This document shows positions 30,693 through 42,918 of a stretch of 64,000 nt of DNA, piece by piece. The position numbers and the translations under genes were made by a program. Below the pieces are notes generated by a model. The model had not been told where the DNA came from. It saw only the letters and a program-made list of their open reading frames with translations, and did not search any database. The stretch is from Conchocele bisecta (taxonomy: Eukaryota > Mollusca > Bivalvia > Lucinida > Thyasiridae). The stretch covers positions 43,269,331-43,333,330 of the forward strand of contig CM055265.1 in assembly GCA_029237695.1 (NCBI GenBank), given 5' to 3'. Positions within the stretch are counted from its first letter, which is position 1; every line of letters starts with the position of its first letter.

Positions 30693-30848
30693 TTTTCGAT
30701 ATCTTTTCTTGAATTTTCAAGATCTTTTCTTTTCTTGAATTTTCAAGTTCCTTTCTTGAATTTTCAAGATCTTTTCTTCAACATCTTGAAAATTCAAAAA
30801 AATATATCGAAAATTGAAGAAAGTATCTTGAAAATTCAAGAAAAGATA
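30693..30848. repeat. Inverted TTGAATTTTCAAG minisatellite
   Basis: CTTTTCTTGAATTTTCAAGA recurs about four times on the left; the complement TATCTTGAAAATTCAAGAAA fills the right, giving a foldback with each unit itself palindromic. Confidence 0.8.
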
Positions 30849-31110
30849 CATACGAATGAAATTGTTGTTAAAAATAAATATAAATCAATATGTGAAATCT
30901 TTTTATTAATTATTTAAAAAAAAAAATAAGTAAACGTCAACATATATTTCAACAACAGTTATGGCAATAAGTGCACACAGTTGTCGTTAAATGGACAAGT
31001 CACATGCGCAATAAAACTGCATTTGCAATGTACATTTCTGTCGCATTTCTTACTGGTTTTGTTCTGCCCTTATGATGATGTATCGCTTCACTTTTTCTTG
31101 TCATTTTTAC
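30849..31110. other. No recognisable feature
   Basis: Single-copy AT-rich DNA. Confidence 0.35.
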
Positions 31111-31505
31111 CAAGGTGTATGATAACGTGGTACAATGTACTAACAACAACAACAAGTACTGAAATTTCCAGAATCCATCTGTTTCAAAGTACGTATTCTT
31201 TCATAGTGTCCTTATTACGTAACGGATTTTGATGAAATATGGCGCATCAAACGCGTCTTGTTAAGCTGCATTTGATGGTCTCTGTATTTTTGCCCAAACT
31301 TCGGAAATCGATTCTTCGCAAAAACGACATAAGTCTCTACCAAACTCCATGGACCACCAACTACAGCTCATGAAGACGCGTTTGCTGCGCCATATTTCAT
31401 TTCAGAATCCGTTTCATATTAAGGAAAATATCAAATAATACTTTCAAAATTTCAACACTTTCAGCCACTGTTGTTGTTGTTATAACCACGTGATCATGCA
31501 CCTTG
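31111..31505. mobile_element. MITE-2 with 5-bp target duplication
   Basis: TTTAC on both sides (31106-31110 and 31506-31510). The central hairpin has lost its left arm (CGAAGAATCGATTTCCG missing). Confidence 0.93.
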
Positions 31506-31616
31506 TTTACTGTATCGTCAGATACAGTCATGTCAGCATCCGATATATGTTACTATCTTTAGGTATTGCCATTTTATTTATCTATTTTTAGAAACATTAC
31601 ATGTAAGTATGGCTGT

Positions 31617-32010
31617 TGGTACCAACCGGGACCGGTACCATCCGGTATCTCTGTAAAGTTAACTGCTTTTTATTTTTATTTTCTATTTTCCATTTTTATC
31701 ATCAAAAACATGGTTTGACAGCACTTTAGAATAATTTACAACATGGTTTGATAGCACTTCAGAATCATTTCCATTGGAAATGATTCTGAAGTGCTGCCAA
31801 ACCATGTTTGTATTGGAAATGATTCTGAAGTGCTGCCAAAACATGTTTTTATTGAGAAATAAGGCAAGTTATAAAAGCAGACGACAATTGTTGTGAGTAG
31901 CGGTCTAAGGGTTAACTGTGGCTGTCGGTCGCCATTTGTTGGCAACCCCTATGAGCCGGTACCGGTATCAACCGGGACTGGTACCATCCGGTACCTCTGT
32001 AACAGTAACT
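31617..32010. repeat. Direct GGTACC-rich repeats around a foldback
   Basis: GGTACCATCCGGTATCTCTG (about 31635) and GGTACCATCCGGTACCTCTG (about 31981) lie in ~50-bp direct repeats. Between them ATGATTCTGAAGTGCTGCCA occurs in both senses, forming hairpins around 31740-31850 related to the MITE-7 core (ACATGTTTTTATTGAGAAAT). Confidence 0.65.
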
Positions 32011-32687
32011 GTAATGCGTGGCGAACGCGTCTATGGTGCGTGTAATTGATCAAATGGGATGGTCAAGTTGAAGTACCAAGGCTAATGCAATTATTACTCC
32101 GTCAGAAACGGATAATTATGGAGCAGAAGCAGATGATGAATGGTCTTCGAAATAAGATAAGAATAATTTACTGTCCGTTCCTTTCCGGCCGACGAAATGT
32201 TGGCTATTGAACGCATTGAATCTAAAAATATTTACATGTAAGGACTTTCTCATCAATAACGAAAAATTCACTGTCCCCATTTTTTTTCATTGCAATCGTA
32301 TACTTAGGTCATCAAAAAATGGCCACTGAAAGGTAAAATGATCATTCTTCAGTTACCAAGTTCAAATTTAAATATCTCACTAACCGCTTGGCAGATGTTG
32401 GTCAAATGTTGCAGATATTATTATTTGCTGAAGCATTTTAAAATTTAATAATCCAAGATGGCCGCCATCCCAAAAGTGGGACAAATTCTTAACCATTTAC
32501 TCATGAACTGACAAGCCGGTCTGAACGAAACTTTACATAATTGATCGAATACTGAAGCTCGTTCAGGTTTGTTACAATGGTGACCCGTGGTTCATGTAAA
32601 GGTCATTATTTTACTACCAACTTCAAATTGCTTTGGAGGATAAAATTACGATGATCTTCTTCCTTTACGATTCCCTATTTTGCACCT
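32011..32687. other. Single-copy stretch
   Basis: No repeat or gene recognised in about 680 bp. Confidence 0.45.
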
Positions 32688-32992
32688 GTAGCCGATTTCA
32701 TCAAAATTGCAAAGTATACTTATCTAGTAAAGTATACTTTGAGGGAGTAATCATTTATTTTTCCTGAAATGCATTACTTCATATAGAACTAACGACTGCA
32801 CATATGTAATGATTAAAAGTATGCAGAATTATTATACTGAATTTATTACATTATCACAGCCATTTTGGCTGTGATAATGTAATAAATTCAGTATAACAAA
32901 AATTAATAAATTTATCCTTAAATTGAAAATTTCTCCCTCAAAGTAGACTTTGCTAGATAAGTATACTTTGCAATGTTGGTGAAATAGGCTAC
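32688..32992. mobile_element. MITE-8
   Basis: CTGTAGCCGATTTCATCAAA to GGTGAAATAGGCTACAG; the TIRs are the best preserved of the four copies. Confidence 0.9.
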
Positions 32993-33076
32993 AGGTCCGT
33001 CCCTCCGACATTCGTAAAGTGTATCTGAGATTTTGATCAATTTATTTCCCTTTTTATGGTATAGGCTAAGTGATCA

Positions 33077-33318
33077 GGGGGCCGTTTCACTTAACTCCGT
33101 ACGACTAAAATGTTCGTAAGTGCAATTTAGGATCGTCTGGAAATTTCAATTCATGGATTTACATTAATTGAGCATAGGCTGCATATGCAGCCTATGCTCA
33201 ATAAATGTAAATCCATGAATTGTTTACAAGAAAATATTATCAATGTGACATTTACAGACTATCATAATTTTTCACTTACGAACATTTTAGTCGTACGAAG
33301 TTTAGTGAAACGGGGCCC
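33077..33318. mobile_element. MITE-1
   Basis: GGGGCCGTTTCACTTAACTC to TTTAGTGAAACGGGGCCCT. Confidence 0.9.
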
Positions 33319-33774
33319 TGGTGTGTTGTTAGGGCACCCCACTAGATCAAGATTGTGACAAAGGCTGCCAATTGGGGCATCATCAGTGTGGGGCAGGCTC
33401 ACGTTCTTACTTTTTGTTTCTGGCGATACAGTTTCAGTTATTTCAGTACTTTGTTATTAAGTCAGCAAGTGCAGGAGCGACTCCCTGGTGTAAGGTTTGC
33501 TTTTTAACAAGCTTCCATGGCGATAATTGAGCAAATCACATGCACTATATTGACTTGCACTTCAATCAAATTTAATTGAGACACTTGTTCTCTGTTCAAC
33601 GACTTCCGACTGTGAACTCAGCATTCCCAATATGGAAATAACCAAATTCAGGTCTCTTTGGTGCATTAGTTAAACATGACTTGAAGAGAAACTGCGCATT
33701 ATTTAATCCAATTAATGGTGCGGATGTATCATTTTGTTTGTGGAAAATCCTAAATATTTTCTTTACATAAGCTC
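33319..33774. other. Stretch with a dispersed repeat shared with copy A
   Basis: 33362-33462 (AAAGGCTGCCAATTGGGGCA ... CAGTACTTTG) matches 21040-21140. The remainder is single-copy. Confidence 0.55.
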
Positions 33775-33850
33775 GGAAGTATATGTCGCGACCACCATTT
33801 GAACCGTCTCATCGAGACGGTTCAAACGAGTGGTCACAACATATACTTCC
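33775..33850. mobile_element. MITE-12, solo
   Basis: GGAAGTATATGTCGCGACCA inward to GTCTCATCGAGACGG and back to CATATACTTCC. Not inside MITE-4, so this hairpin can stand alone. Confidence 0.75.
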
Positions 33851-34077
33851 AATGAGAAAAAAATCATACACATCCACATTATATTTTGGCTGTCTTAACT
33901 TTTGCCTCTGTTTATCATGTTTATGTAGTCTGATATCCCGTGTGGCATACACGCAGTCACCTACTCCCATCCCACCCTCTCCACCACCCCCTGGATCGGG
34001 ACGACATCCATATGTGTAGTATAGCGTCCCATAGACATAACATTGTGGGCAGACATGTAGATCTACCGTCTATTCCA

Positions 34078-34300
34078 CTTAACACTTTCAACACCGCAGG
34101 CCTGTATAGTGGTATTGGCAAACAGTGTAGATCCAGATGAGCCGGCTCGTGACGAGCCGTCATCAGGATCTGCACTTTTAGAACAAAAACACCCCCTTTT
34201 AATAAATGGACTAGTCTGAAAATTATTTTGTGACAATTGGATTGGTTGCAAAATTAACATATCAAAATCAATTCCAGATACTTAGGGGTGAAAGGGTTTT
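34078..34300. mobile_element. MITE-10, reverse orientation
   Basis: CTTAACACTTTCAACACCGC ... GTAGATCCAGATGAGCCGGC hairpin ... TACTTAGGGGTGAAAGGG; mirror of 22252-22502. Confidence 0.75.
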
Positions 34301-34998
34301 AAAGTCGTCGCAATGAGAGATTGTAGATTTCCCTTTGCTAATCTATTTATAGAGATCCGGTCCTGTCATGTACTTCAGCGTTTATTTCTTACTGACTAGC
34401 ACACAAAAATAGTTTTGCGAACAGAGTAGACCCAGATCAGACTGCACATATGTGCAGTCTGATCTGAGTCAACACTGTTTACAATAACATTAATAAGTGT
34501 GAAAATATGAATCTGGCAAATAATGTAGTCCCAGATCAGATTGCGTATATTTGTAGTATGATCTGGATCAACACTAGCTGAAATCACTATAATTGCTCAT
34601 TTTCATAGCAAAGCATGCTATATTTTTCAAGTAATAAGGCCCTAAACTACACAATTTGAATTCAACGGGAGATAACTAGCTTCGATCCCCCATTAAACGC
34701 AATTAAATGTCAAAATATGGTCCGTTACCAACCATTTGATGAACATCCGTCAAATCATTATATTATTTCAAAATTACGATTCTTTCACGGGGATTGAAAC
34801 AGATTTCAGCTAATATATTTATGTTTTGAACAAAAATCTTATAGGTTGCATACTTTTCAGATTTAATACGTGTACTTTTTTAAAACTCAACTGCAGATTT
34901 TTCGTAGACGTAGCTCATGTACGTTTAGTACGTGCGACTATTCAGCTATTAAGTGCTACACTAGAAGTCATTTGAAACACTTCACTTCCGTTCTCAAT

Positions 34999-35193
34999 TG
35001 TGGCTGTTATTGGAGAAATAGGGCTTATTGAATTTGTGGCCAGTGTTTTTCCTGATCAAATAGCACACTCGTGTAGCATGGTAATTACCCATATTGCGTG
35101 TCGGGTGTTTCATTGATGGAATGGCGAACGGTGTAGATCCTGATCAGATTGTGTGGATGCACAAGCTGATCTGGATCTACACTGGTCGCACAA
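34999..35193 (+). mobile_element. MITE-3 copy, degenerate
   Basis: Counterpart of 599-793, differing at scattered bases (for example GTGTGGATGCACAAGC in the core). Confidence 0.7.
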
Positions 35194-35402
35194 CAACGCA
35201 ATTAGAAACAGGCAATTAGATTTTCCTTCATTTGCACTCTGGCTAATATGAGATTTTGTCGTGATAAATGGAGACTTACGACATTTGTAATACGTGTAGA
35301 TCTCGATCTGCGTTAATTGCCATTCAGCTAGTGAAACACTCGGCCTGCTTTTAACAAACAGTATTCGTCCTGTATAATACCACAGGGCTGGTCTAAAAGA
35401 TC

Positions 35403-35626
35403 GGGGCCCGTTTCACTAAACTTCGTACGACTAAAATGTTCGTAAGTGCAAATTTAGGATCGTCCGTAAATTTCAATTGATGGATTTACATTTATTGAGC
35501 ATATGCAGTGTATGCGCAATAAATGTAGATCCAATAATTGCTTACAAGAAAACAGTGTTAATGTGAAATTTACAGACTATCATATTTTTGCACTTACGAA
35601 TATTTTAGTCGTACGAAGTTTAGTGA
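35403..35626. mobile_element. MITE-1, right end cut
   Basis: GGGGCCCGTTTCACTAAACT start; the right arm stops at TTTAGTGA and joins a MITE-10 hairpin remnant (CGATCCAGATGAGCCGGCTT, 35627-35668). Confidence 0.85.
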
Positions 35627-35806
35627 CGATCCAGATGAGCCGGCTTGCAGCAAGTCATCTCGTCAGGGTATGCTGTCTTTGCGAGGAATTTGCAGATTTT
35701 TGTTTAAAAACAAATCCTTATTTGATTAATGGAACAGTGTGGAAATGGGCAGGGACTATCAATGTTATATAATCAGGGATGGAATTGAAGTGTTAATCAG
35801 CAACTA

Positions 35807-35850
35807 CAGTGGGGTCAGCGTATATGTGCACACACGAACGAACACGACTT
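35807..35850 (+). mobile_element. Half of the CAGTGGGGTCAGCG palindrome
   Basis: TA then CAGTGGGGTCAGCGTATATG and CACACGAACGAACACGAC; one arm of the foldback complete at 61565-61688. Confidence 0.7.
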
Positions 35851-35958
35851 GTCTTAAGAGCTGCTATATTTGATGCCTATGTTATGGAGTGGCATACGCC
35901 TTGCAAAATGCTGCACCACGCTTGTTATCAGTGTAGCCCGAAGCTATGGAAGCGTCCT

Positions 35959-36194
35959 GGGGGCCGTTTCACTAAACTTCGTACGACTAAAATGTTCGTA
36001 AGTGCAAAATTACGATAGTCTGTAAATTTCATATTAACAATGTTTTCTTGTAAATATATATTGGATTTACATTTATTGAGCATAGGCTGCATATACAGCC
36101 TATGCTCAATAAATGTAAATCCATAAATTGAAATTTACAGGCGATCTTAAATTACGAACATTTTAGTCGTAAGAAGTTTAGTGAAACTGGCCCC
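35959..36194. mobile_element. MITE-1
   Basis: GGGGGCCGTTTCACTAAACT to AAGTTTAGTGAAACTGGCCC, then MITE-11 directly. Confidence 0.9.
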
Positions 36195-36195
36195 A

Positions 36196-36465
36196 GGTGC
36201 CAATGCTAAACTATATTTATGTCCTAATTAGGAGATACTAACTCCTAATTAGGAGATAAAACATTGTTTAGCATTGACACATATAGTAAGTCCTATTGAG
36301 GAGATAGTATGTCCTAATTAGGAGATACTAACTCCTTATATAAAGTCCTAATTAGGAGACATGACGTCCTAATTAGGAGTTAGTAAGTCCTAATTATGAG
36401 ATACTCTCCTAATTAGGAGTTAGTATCTCATAATTAGGAGATAAAACTATTTTAGCATTGGCACC
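36196..36465. mobile_element. MITE-11, TAATTA-array element
   Basis: Counterpart of 1203-1472. Internal CCTAATTAGGAG units are shared, with a few substitutions that repair or break individual palindromes (for example GTCCTAATTAGGAG where copy A has GTCGTAATTAGGAG). Confidence 0.8.
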
Positions 36466-37337
36466 AGGACGCTTCCATACGAAGCAGGACTGATAAGATT
36501 GTCGTAGGCATACACCAGTATGATTCCGCTACGTAGGTCACCAGGGTGTCCGGTTTAGAGAGGTTTCATTGTGATTACGCACTCCATGAACAATTTGTCA
36601 TTTTCAATCATGAATAGACGCGACAGTGAAATAAATTACATTGGAAACCATCTAAATTAAATACAGTGATGTCCTCAGGTTGTCCGGCTTAACGAAATTC
36701 CACTATACGTAATAGTTATAGTTCACATCTTGAATTCAATATTAAAAGCAGAGGACTAAGTGGCGTCCAATGTATCTAGTACCGTAATCAGAATGAGGCA
36801 GATCGCCTCGTCTGTCATTTTTCCGATATTTTTTATGCTAAGAATTAAACAAATCCCCGGGGTGGTGGCGGGGAGAATGCTCCCTGACCCCCATACCGGG
36901 ACTTGGTTCGCCTCGTCTGGTATTTACCTCTGGTTTATGGCCCTGGACTATCGGATTTAATTAGCCCATTCACCCTTGAATATCCGACTTTCACTTTCCC
37001 GTGCTATATTTAAACATTTCCATTATTCATAAAAATAATGTTTTTTTTGCTAATGTTTTGAAAATACTGACACACAGTTAGCTACAAATTTGCAATAAAT
37101 CTTACAGTATAGTTATTAGTAAATTAATATTGTGCATGCTTTTCGTCAATACCGTTGTACTTATTCGAAACTGGATCATCCTTGAAGGTTTTTCAAAATC
37201 CAAGATGGCATTTATTATTATTGTTGGTTTTTGTTCTGCCTTATGGATGGCATTCCATCTAGCAGTCTGAGACTACACGGCGTCGGTAATTATCTTACTA
37301 CATGCCTGTGTATTTTGGAAATCATAAGTTGTAAACA

Positions 37338-37570
37338 CAATGTGCATGATCACGTGGTTACAACAACAACAACGTCGCCCACTCCAAAGTAAGTATTATT
37401 TGATATTTTCCTTAATATGCAACGGATTTTTATGAAATATGGCGCAGCAAACGCGTCTTCATGAGATGCATTTGGTGGAATACGTAAAATAATACGTACT
37501 TTCAATCGGATGGATTCTGGAAGTTTCAGTACTTGTTGTTGTTGCTAGTACCACGTGATCATACACATTG
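37338..37570. mobile_element. MITE-2, internally deleted
   Basis: CAATGTGCATGATCACGTGG to CACGTGATCATACACATTG with AAACA on both sides (37333-37337 and 37571-37575). In copy A the left flank is a 38-bp copy of the right, so this AAACA pair could be a target duplication or the remainder of that repeat. Confidence 0.85.
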
Positions 37571-37750
37571 AAACATTGGCTATTAAAATATCTTATTGGG
37601 ACATAAGATACGTTGCTGAATTTAGCTGCGGTCCATTTTATAATTAACCTACAATATTATCTGATCCCGCAGTTCGTCAGTCAGGATATCCGTAGGCGGA
37701 AGACGTCAGTGACACAAGGTCAGTAACTCGGATCAAGCATTGATTTATCA

Positions 37751-37752
37751 TA
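37751..37752 (+). other. Empty target site of MITE-7
   Basis: The single TA in TTTATCATACTCTCATG corresponds to the two TAs flanking MITE-7 in copy A. Confidence 0.9.
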
Positions 37753-37760
37753 CTCTCATG

Positions 37761-37970
37761 TGTGGCTGTGACGGGAGAAATGGGGTTTATGGGTTTTGCA
37801 TCCGCACAGTCTGATCAGGATCTGCAATGTTAGCTATTCCGTTGATGAAACACCAGTAATGAATCTAACAAGCAATACAGAACATTAGCAGACAACATGA
37901 GTGTGTTATTTGATCCGGAGCTACATTGGTCACAAATCCCATAAGCCCAATTCCTCCTGTCACAGCCACA
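37761..37970 (+). mobile_element. MITE-3
   Basis: Counterpart of 3173-3383; TGTGGCTGTGACGGGAGAAA to CACAGCCACA. Confidence 0.85.
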
Positions 37971-38000
37971 TTTGTGTCGGTATACTGTGTTATGTGCTGC

Positions 38001-38358
38001 TATAGGAATGAATGGCCTTTTTGTGGAATTTATCGGGGTGTAAACTTGGAAAAGTCGCGGGAATACTGGACGAAGGCCGGAAGGCCTCGTCCAGTATTCC
38101 CGCGACTTTTCCAAGTTTATATCCCCGATAAATTCCACAAAAAGGTCATTCATTCCTTATAATTCCAGCACTTGAAATAAATTCATTAAGAAAATGTGTT
38201 TATTTTCCGTTTTCTTAAGAATTATTTTAACTGCGCCTCATGGTTACGGAAAGTAGTTCGGCGTGGGAGTTTACTGGGATATAAATTTTGGACAGAGACT
38301 TGCTATGGACCAATCAAATGTAAGGGAATTGTGTAAATATTTTTGTGCTGGAATTATA
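38001..38358 (+). mobile_element. MITE-5 foldback with tail
   Basis: Counterpart of 3414-3771. Palindrome to 38157, tail 38158-38358 with TATAATTCCAGCAC inverted ends. Confidence 0.88.
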
Positions 38359-39405
38359 GTGCGTTGTTTCCTGCACGTATTCATCTATAAAAATACTAGA
38401 TGTGTATAAATGACAGACGATAATAAGGTATTCCAGGTGTATTATCATATCATAACCTCGTTTTCGTGTATAATAACTATATGATAAAGTGCACGTGCAT
38501 GCATGTCAATATAGTGGTATCGAAGCGTGAGAATATCCATACGTTTGCAGAACTTTTGTTCATTTTATCTGGTCGAGAGTTCGAACCTCACAAAACGCAT
38601 TATTTTTGTCGATATCATTCTGTTTTTTTTATGACTGCTTGCTGGAGAAGGGAATAAGTGAAACGATGAGGGTTATCACTATTGATGTTTGACCTCAATA
38701 TGACATGATCTGCGAGAACATACTCCAAGATTCTTCATGTACACACATATGTGCATTTAGTTATTAGTTTTCTTCAAAGTGAGACTAACGTTCTACATGT
38801 AATCTATCTCATGCTTAGTTAATGCAATTTGTAAGAGCAACACACATCCGCTGCAGTTTAGAGAGGTTTCACTGTAATTCTGGCACAAAACACTATATGA
38901 ACAGTTTGCATGCATTACAATCACTAATATTTACACCTTCTATAAATGCATAATGCAAACGCCCATTCGACGTATTGTGCTTACATCCCAATACAAATTT
39001 CGCAAAGTCGCTGTTCCAGGAATTGCGACAAAATGACGTAAGGCAAGATTATGGTTAATCCTTCGGACTTTAAACAGACCAAATGCATTTTCCACCCCAG
39101 TAAACGCAACAGCCCATGGTTTTATTACTAACATAAGTGTTGTTAGGCATACACAAAAAGTACTTGCAGTGCGGGCAACAGTCCAGAATATACTAGGTAG
39201 CTTCGGCTTTTGTTGGTAGTACTATTAGCCTTCTTGAAGAACGGTTCATATTTCGGTGTGTTATGGATTATTTCTGTATCTGGTGGGTTGTGTGCATTGT
39301 TACGAACATACCATTTACATCACCTCACGCGAATTTACGTATAACTAGAAGACATTTTGACAGTATAAAAGGGGCCGGAAAGTTCGGAATGGTGAATAAT
39401 TCCAG
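38359..39405. other. Interior between inverted MITE-5 elements
   Basis: Same as 3772-4838 but lacking a 42-bp block present in copy A at about 3826-3867. No gene recognised. Confidence 0.5.
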
Positions 39406-39728
39406 CACAAAAATATTTACACAATTCCCTAATCAGTCAAAAATTTATATCCCAGTAAACTCCCACGCCGAACTACTTTCCGTAACCGTGAGGCGCAGTT
39501 AAAATAATTCTTAAGAAAACTGAAAATAAACACATTTTCTTGATTAATGTATTTAAAATGATGGAATTATAAGGAATGAATGGCCTTTCTTTGGAATTTA
39601 TCGGGGATATAAACTTGGAAAAGTCGCGGGAATACTGGACGAGGGCCGGAAGGCCTCGTCCAGTATTCCCGCGACTTTTCCAAGTTTATACCCCGATAAA
39701 TTCCACAAAAAGGCCATTCATTCCTATA
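39406..39728 (-). mobile_element. MITE-5 foldback, reverse orientation
   Basis: Here the tail keeps its outer TIR (ATAATTCCAGCAC), lost in copy A at 4839. The palindrome turns at GGGCCGGAAGGCC. Confidence 0.88.
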
Positions 39729-40098
39729 ATGTGTAAATAATTGGCGATACCTGTCGTGTGTGTAATGTTTGAGTATTAGTAGTTAGCACAAAACTATGTA
39801 AATTACCCAAAACAAATGAAATCCACCAACATCTACCCAAATCTACCCAAATCCACCAAGATATCCAGATGACACCAACATACTGACCATCTGTTCAAAC
39901 AGCTGTGGTCAAAATGACATAATTCCTGCTTGCCAACTTGATTTATTGGGGGGGGGGGGGGTGTATACTAACTTGTAGACCGGTTTCATGGCGAAAGTAG
40001 CCGAAATTTAAATTTGTGTTTGCTAGTTTCAGAAACATGTAAAATAGGTATGGCTGGCAGCATATCCCTATGTGGAGTGGATTGCCCGCACCACAGTA

Positions 40099-40376
40099 CA
40101 GTAAAACCTCTCTAAACCAGACAGCAAGGCCACATCGGTTTGCTAAATTTTGGTAGCTTTAACTGTACTGTATTATATTGGTAATGTATGTTCATGATCG
40201 CAATGCACACAGTATGTATTGCAGCACTCGCATACCAGAATTACAGTGGAACCTCTCTAAACCGGACACCCTGTGATCCTCCCAGGGTGTCTGGTTTGGA
40301 GAGCTTTCACTGTACTTTGTGACATCCAAGAAAGGTAAACACACCGAGTTCCCCAGGGTGCCCGGTTTAGATATGT
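40099..40376. mobile_element. Composite pogo-like unit
   Basis: Counterpart of 5514-5805. The right end is shortened to GGTTTAGATATG, losing the terminal TTGCACTG. A MITE-6 lies inside at 40244-40312. Confidence 0.65.
40244..40312. mobile_element. MITE-6
   Basis: CAGTGGAACCTCTCTAAACC to GAGCTTTCACTG, TA both sides; better preserved than its copy A counterpart. Confidence 0.88.
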
Positions 40377-40538
40377 ATATCCATTGACAACATTTATAAG
40401 ATGACTGTCAATAGCGTACATTATCTTCCTTTTTCACCAAACCAGAACTAGATATCCCTGGCTCAGATCAAACAATCGTCTTGCATATCCATGGTTAGTT
40501 TTTCCACGAACAAAGAACGCTCTAGACTGGCATGCACT

Positions 40539-40728
40539 CGGACATGTGACACCAAAATAAATGGCCATTACAAAAACTCCATTACCCCGCCCACTTGGTC
40601 TCATACAGTACTATATTCTATTATAGAAGATAGCACTGTATGAGACCACGTGGGTGGGGTAATGGAGTTTTTGTAATGGGCATTTGTTTGGTGTCACAGG
40701 TCCGAGTCTTCCACCTGTGGGCATGCCC
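40539..40728. mobile_element. Foldback, left arm partly deleted
   Basis: Counterpart of 5966-6175 with CCACAGGTGGAAG missing from the left arm. Confidence 0.8.
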
Positions 40729-40745
40729 TGTCTCGATATGGTTAT

Positions 40746-41007
40746 TTATCCCGTCAACACTGCGTATGTGCCGTGAAACACGATGTCGTGAAACATTTTT
40801 GATATCCAGTCAATACAATTTGTGCATTTTACAGCCATTTGAAGGTGTTGACGGGATAAATAGAATAGTAGGTTAGTGCCGTGAATGGGAAAAAAATATT
40901 TGGCGCGGCACGGAAACGGGATGTGCTCGGCAGAGCCTCGCCCATCCCGTTTCCTGAGCCTTGCCAGATATTGTTTCCCATTCACGGCACTAACCTACTA
41001 TTCTCTA
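40746..41007. mobile_element. MITE-4
   Basis: TTATCCCGTCAACACTGCG to CTACTATTCTCTA; counterpart of 6194-6462. Confidence 0.8.
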
Positions 41008-41220
41008 CTTGTTTTGTAATATCTGATATGTTTCTTGCTGTGTACACAGGATAGTCGCGGGGGTGAATGGGTCATAGTGGTATTTCTGAGAACGTTTCCG
41101 CAGTTATGCTATGAAACAGTGACTATAAACACGATGGTAACGTCATTGCATGAGCTGATAATGGTATAAGTCCCCAAGTCGTGGCGATCACCCAAATGAT
41201 GTTATGAGATTGGTATCTTG

Positions 41221-41459
41221 GACCCATTTCATTAAACTTCGTACGACTAAAATGTTCGTAAGTGCAAATTTAGGATCGTCTTGAAATCTCAAATGATGGT
41301 TTTACATGTACATGTATTGAGCATAGGCTGCATATGCTCAATAAATGTAAATCCAATAATTGTTTACAAGAAAACATTGTTAATGTGAAATTTACCGATT
41401 TATCATAATTTTTCACTTACGAACATTTTAGTCGTACGAAGTTTAGTGAAATGGCCCCC
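41221..41459. mobile_element. MITE-1
   Basis: GACCCATTTCATTAAACTTC to TTTAGTGAAATGGCCCC; counterpart of 6679-6925. Confidence 0.88.
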
Positions 41460-41531
41460 AGATGTATAAACCATGAGCTGCCTGAGAATATAGTGAACAT
41501 ACTGAATACATATGCGACTTGAAAGGTGAAA

Positions 41532-41759
41532 TATGGCTGTGACTGGAGAAATGGGGTTTATGGGATTTATAACCAGTGTAACACCTGATTAAATATACAT
41601 GTAGTCTGATAACGATCAATATTGCTTGTTAGACGCATGACGGGTGTTTTTTTGGTGGAATGGCGCATAGTGCAGATCCTGATCAGACTGTGTGTATGCG
41701 CAGGCTGATCTGGATCTACACTGATCACAAAACCAATAAGCCTAAGTTTTCCCGTCACA
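41532..41759. mobile_element. MITE-3
   Basis: Counterpart of 6999-7223; here the left end retains the consensus GGAGAAATGGGG. Confidence 0.8.
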
Positions 41760-41879
41760 TTCAATAATGAGTTCTCGCCCCAGCAACAGTAAATGAGATA
41801 CAAAGACGAGACCTCGTTTTAAAGTCTCACTAGAAAGACAGGTGGGATGGAAATACTATGAAACACGTTTTATGTCGTT

Positions 41880-41947
41880 GGGTGTGGGTTGAACCAGCGA
41901 CCCCCGGTATTGAAGTGCAATGCTCCACTATTAGTGTATCAACGTCA
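41880..41947 (-). repeat. tRNA-like (SINE-head) remnant
   Basis: Identical in this block to 7341-7408. Confidence 0.35.
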
Positions 41948-41963
41948 TCTAATGAGTTAAAAA

Positions 41964-42262
41964 TTAAAGGTACATGTCCATCCAGTAGGTACAACAAGTT
42001 CTTTATTGGAATTAAATAAATGTATAAGTGCGTCACTATTCCACCCAGTTCTAAACATTACGAGTGCCGCTATACATGATTACCCCACGTATTGATTGGC
42101 ATTATTATACATTGTACGTCAGACGTATTTCCACACTGATATCAGGGGTGATAACCGTTTTTCCTTAAAATGTGAACGGATAATACTATTTATTCTCTAT
42201 ACTCTTACTGCCTGTTAATAGAGGTAATAATAGGTATTTAAGGGCGATTTTTGTTTTCATGG
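41964..42262 (+). mobile_element. MITE-9, right end decayed
   Basis: Counterpart of 7436-7710, keeping TTAAAATGTGAACGGATAAT, which copy A has lost. Confidence 0.6.
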
Positions 42263-42496
42263 CAAGTTTTATTAGTCTGGGTTTCTACAGGTTTCTACAC
42301 ATACATGTAATTAGGAAATTTAACCATTTTGCCATGCCTGCCTCGTTTTAGCCACACGTGCTTAAAAACCCCAAACGGGGGCGATACGAGACAAAAGGCT
42401 AATAAATACCGGCAGCTCTACTATTATCAGCCATAATCTTTCCAATACTTGTAATTCTTTTTATTTCAAAGTTCTTTAATATTGTGCTTGAAATAA

Positions 42497-42559
42497 AGCA
42501 GCTTGATTGACTGAGCCTGAGCTGTGCTACAGCTCAGGCTCAGCCAATCAAATTGCTTG
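42497..42559. repeat. Hairpin with CCAAT motif
   Basis: As 7944-8006, except GATTGACTGAGCC on one arm creates one mismatch. Confidence 0.6.
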
Positions 42560-42918
42560 ATTGCGAGTTTGAATTGCGAATATCTGTTAGAGACGTTGGT
42601 AAGCTGGGCAAGATTAACGAAGGCGGTTGCATATATGTATATAGATGCAAAGCTATTGCTTACCGCTTTGTCTCCATATTGGCGACTCGTTGTTCCACCC
42701 CACGTCATTGTCACGTCCAGATTGGCACAGAAGTGTCCACTCGTACTGGCTATACACAGTTACGCTTGACATTTATTTTATAAATAAACGGAATATTAAT
42801 GCTGTATGATTAACCGTTCAAGTGGCGAGTACGGAAACGAGAAACCTCGCGAAGTCAAACTCACGAGATCTGACAATTATAAGTAGAAGGCTCGACTAAC
42901 ACTGAATCCCGCCTTACT

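Larger units (their letters stand above)
23850..34395. other. Intervening unique segment, continuous with copy B
   Basis: This 10.5-kb stretch is joined to copy B without N, so it is the left neighbour of copy B. It shows no long match to the sequence after the second gap beyond shared MITE families. Confidence 0.8.
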
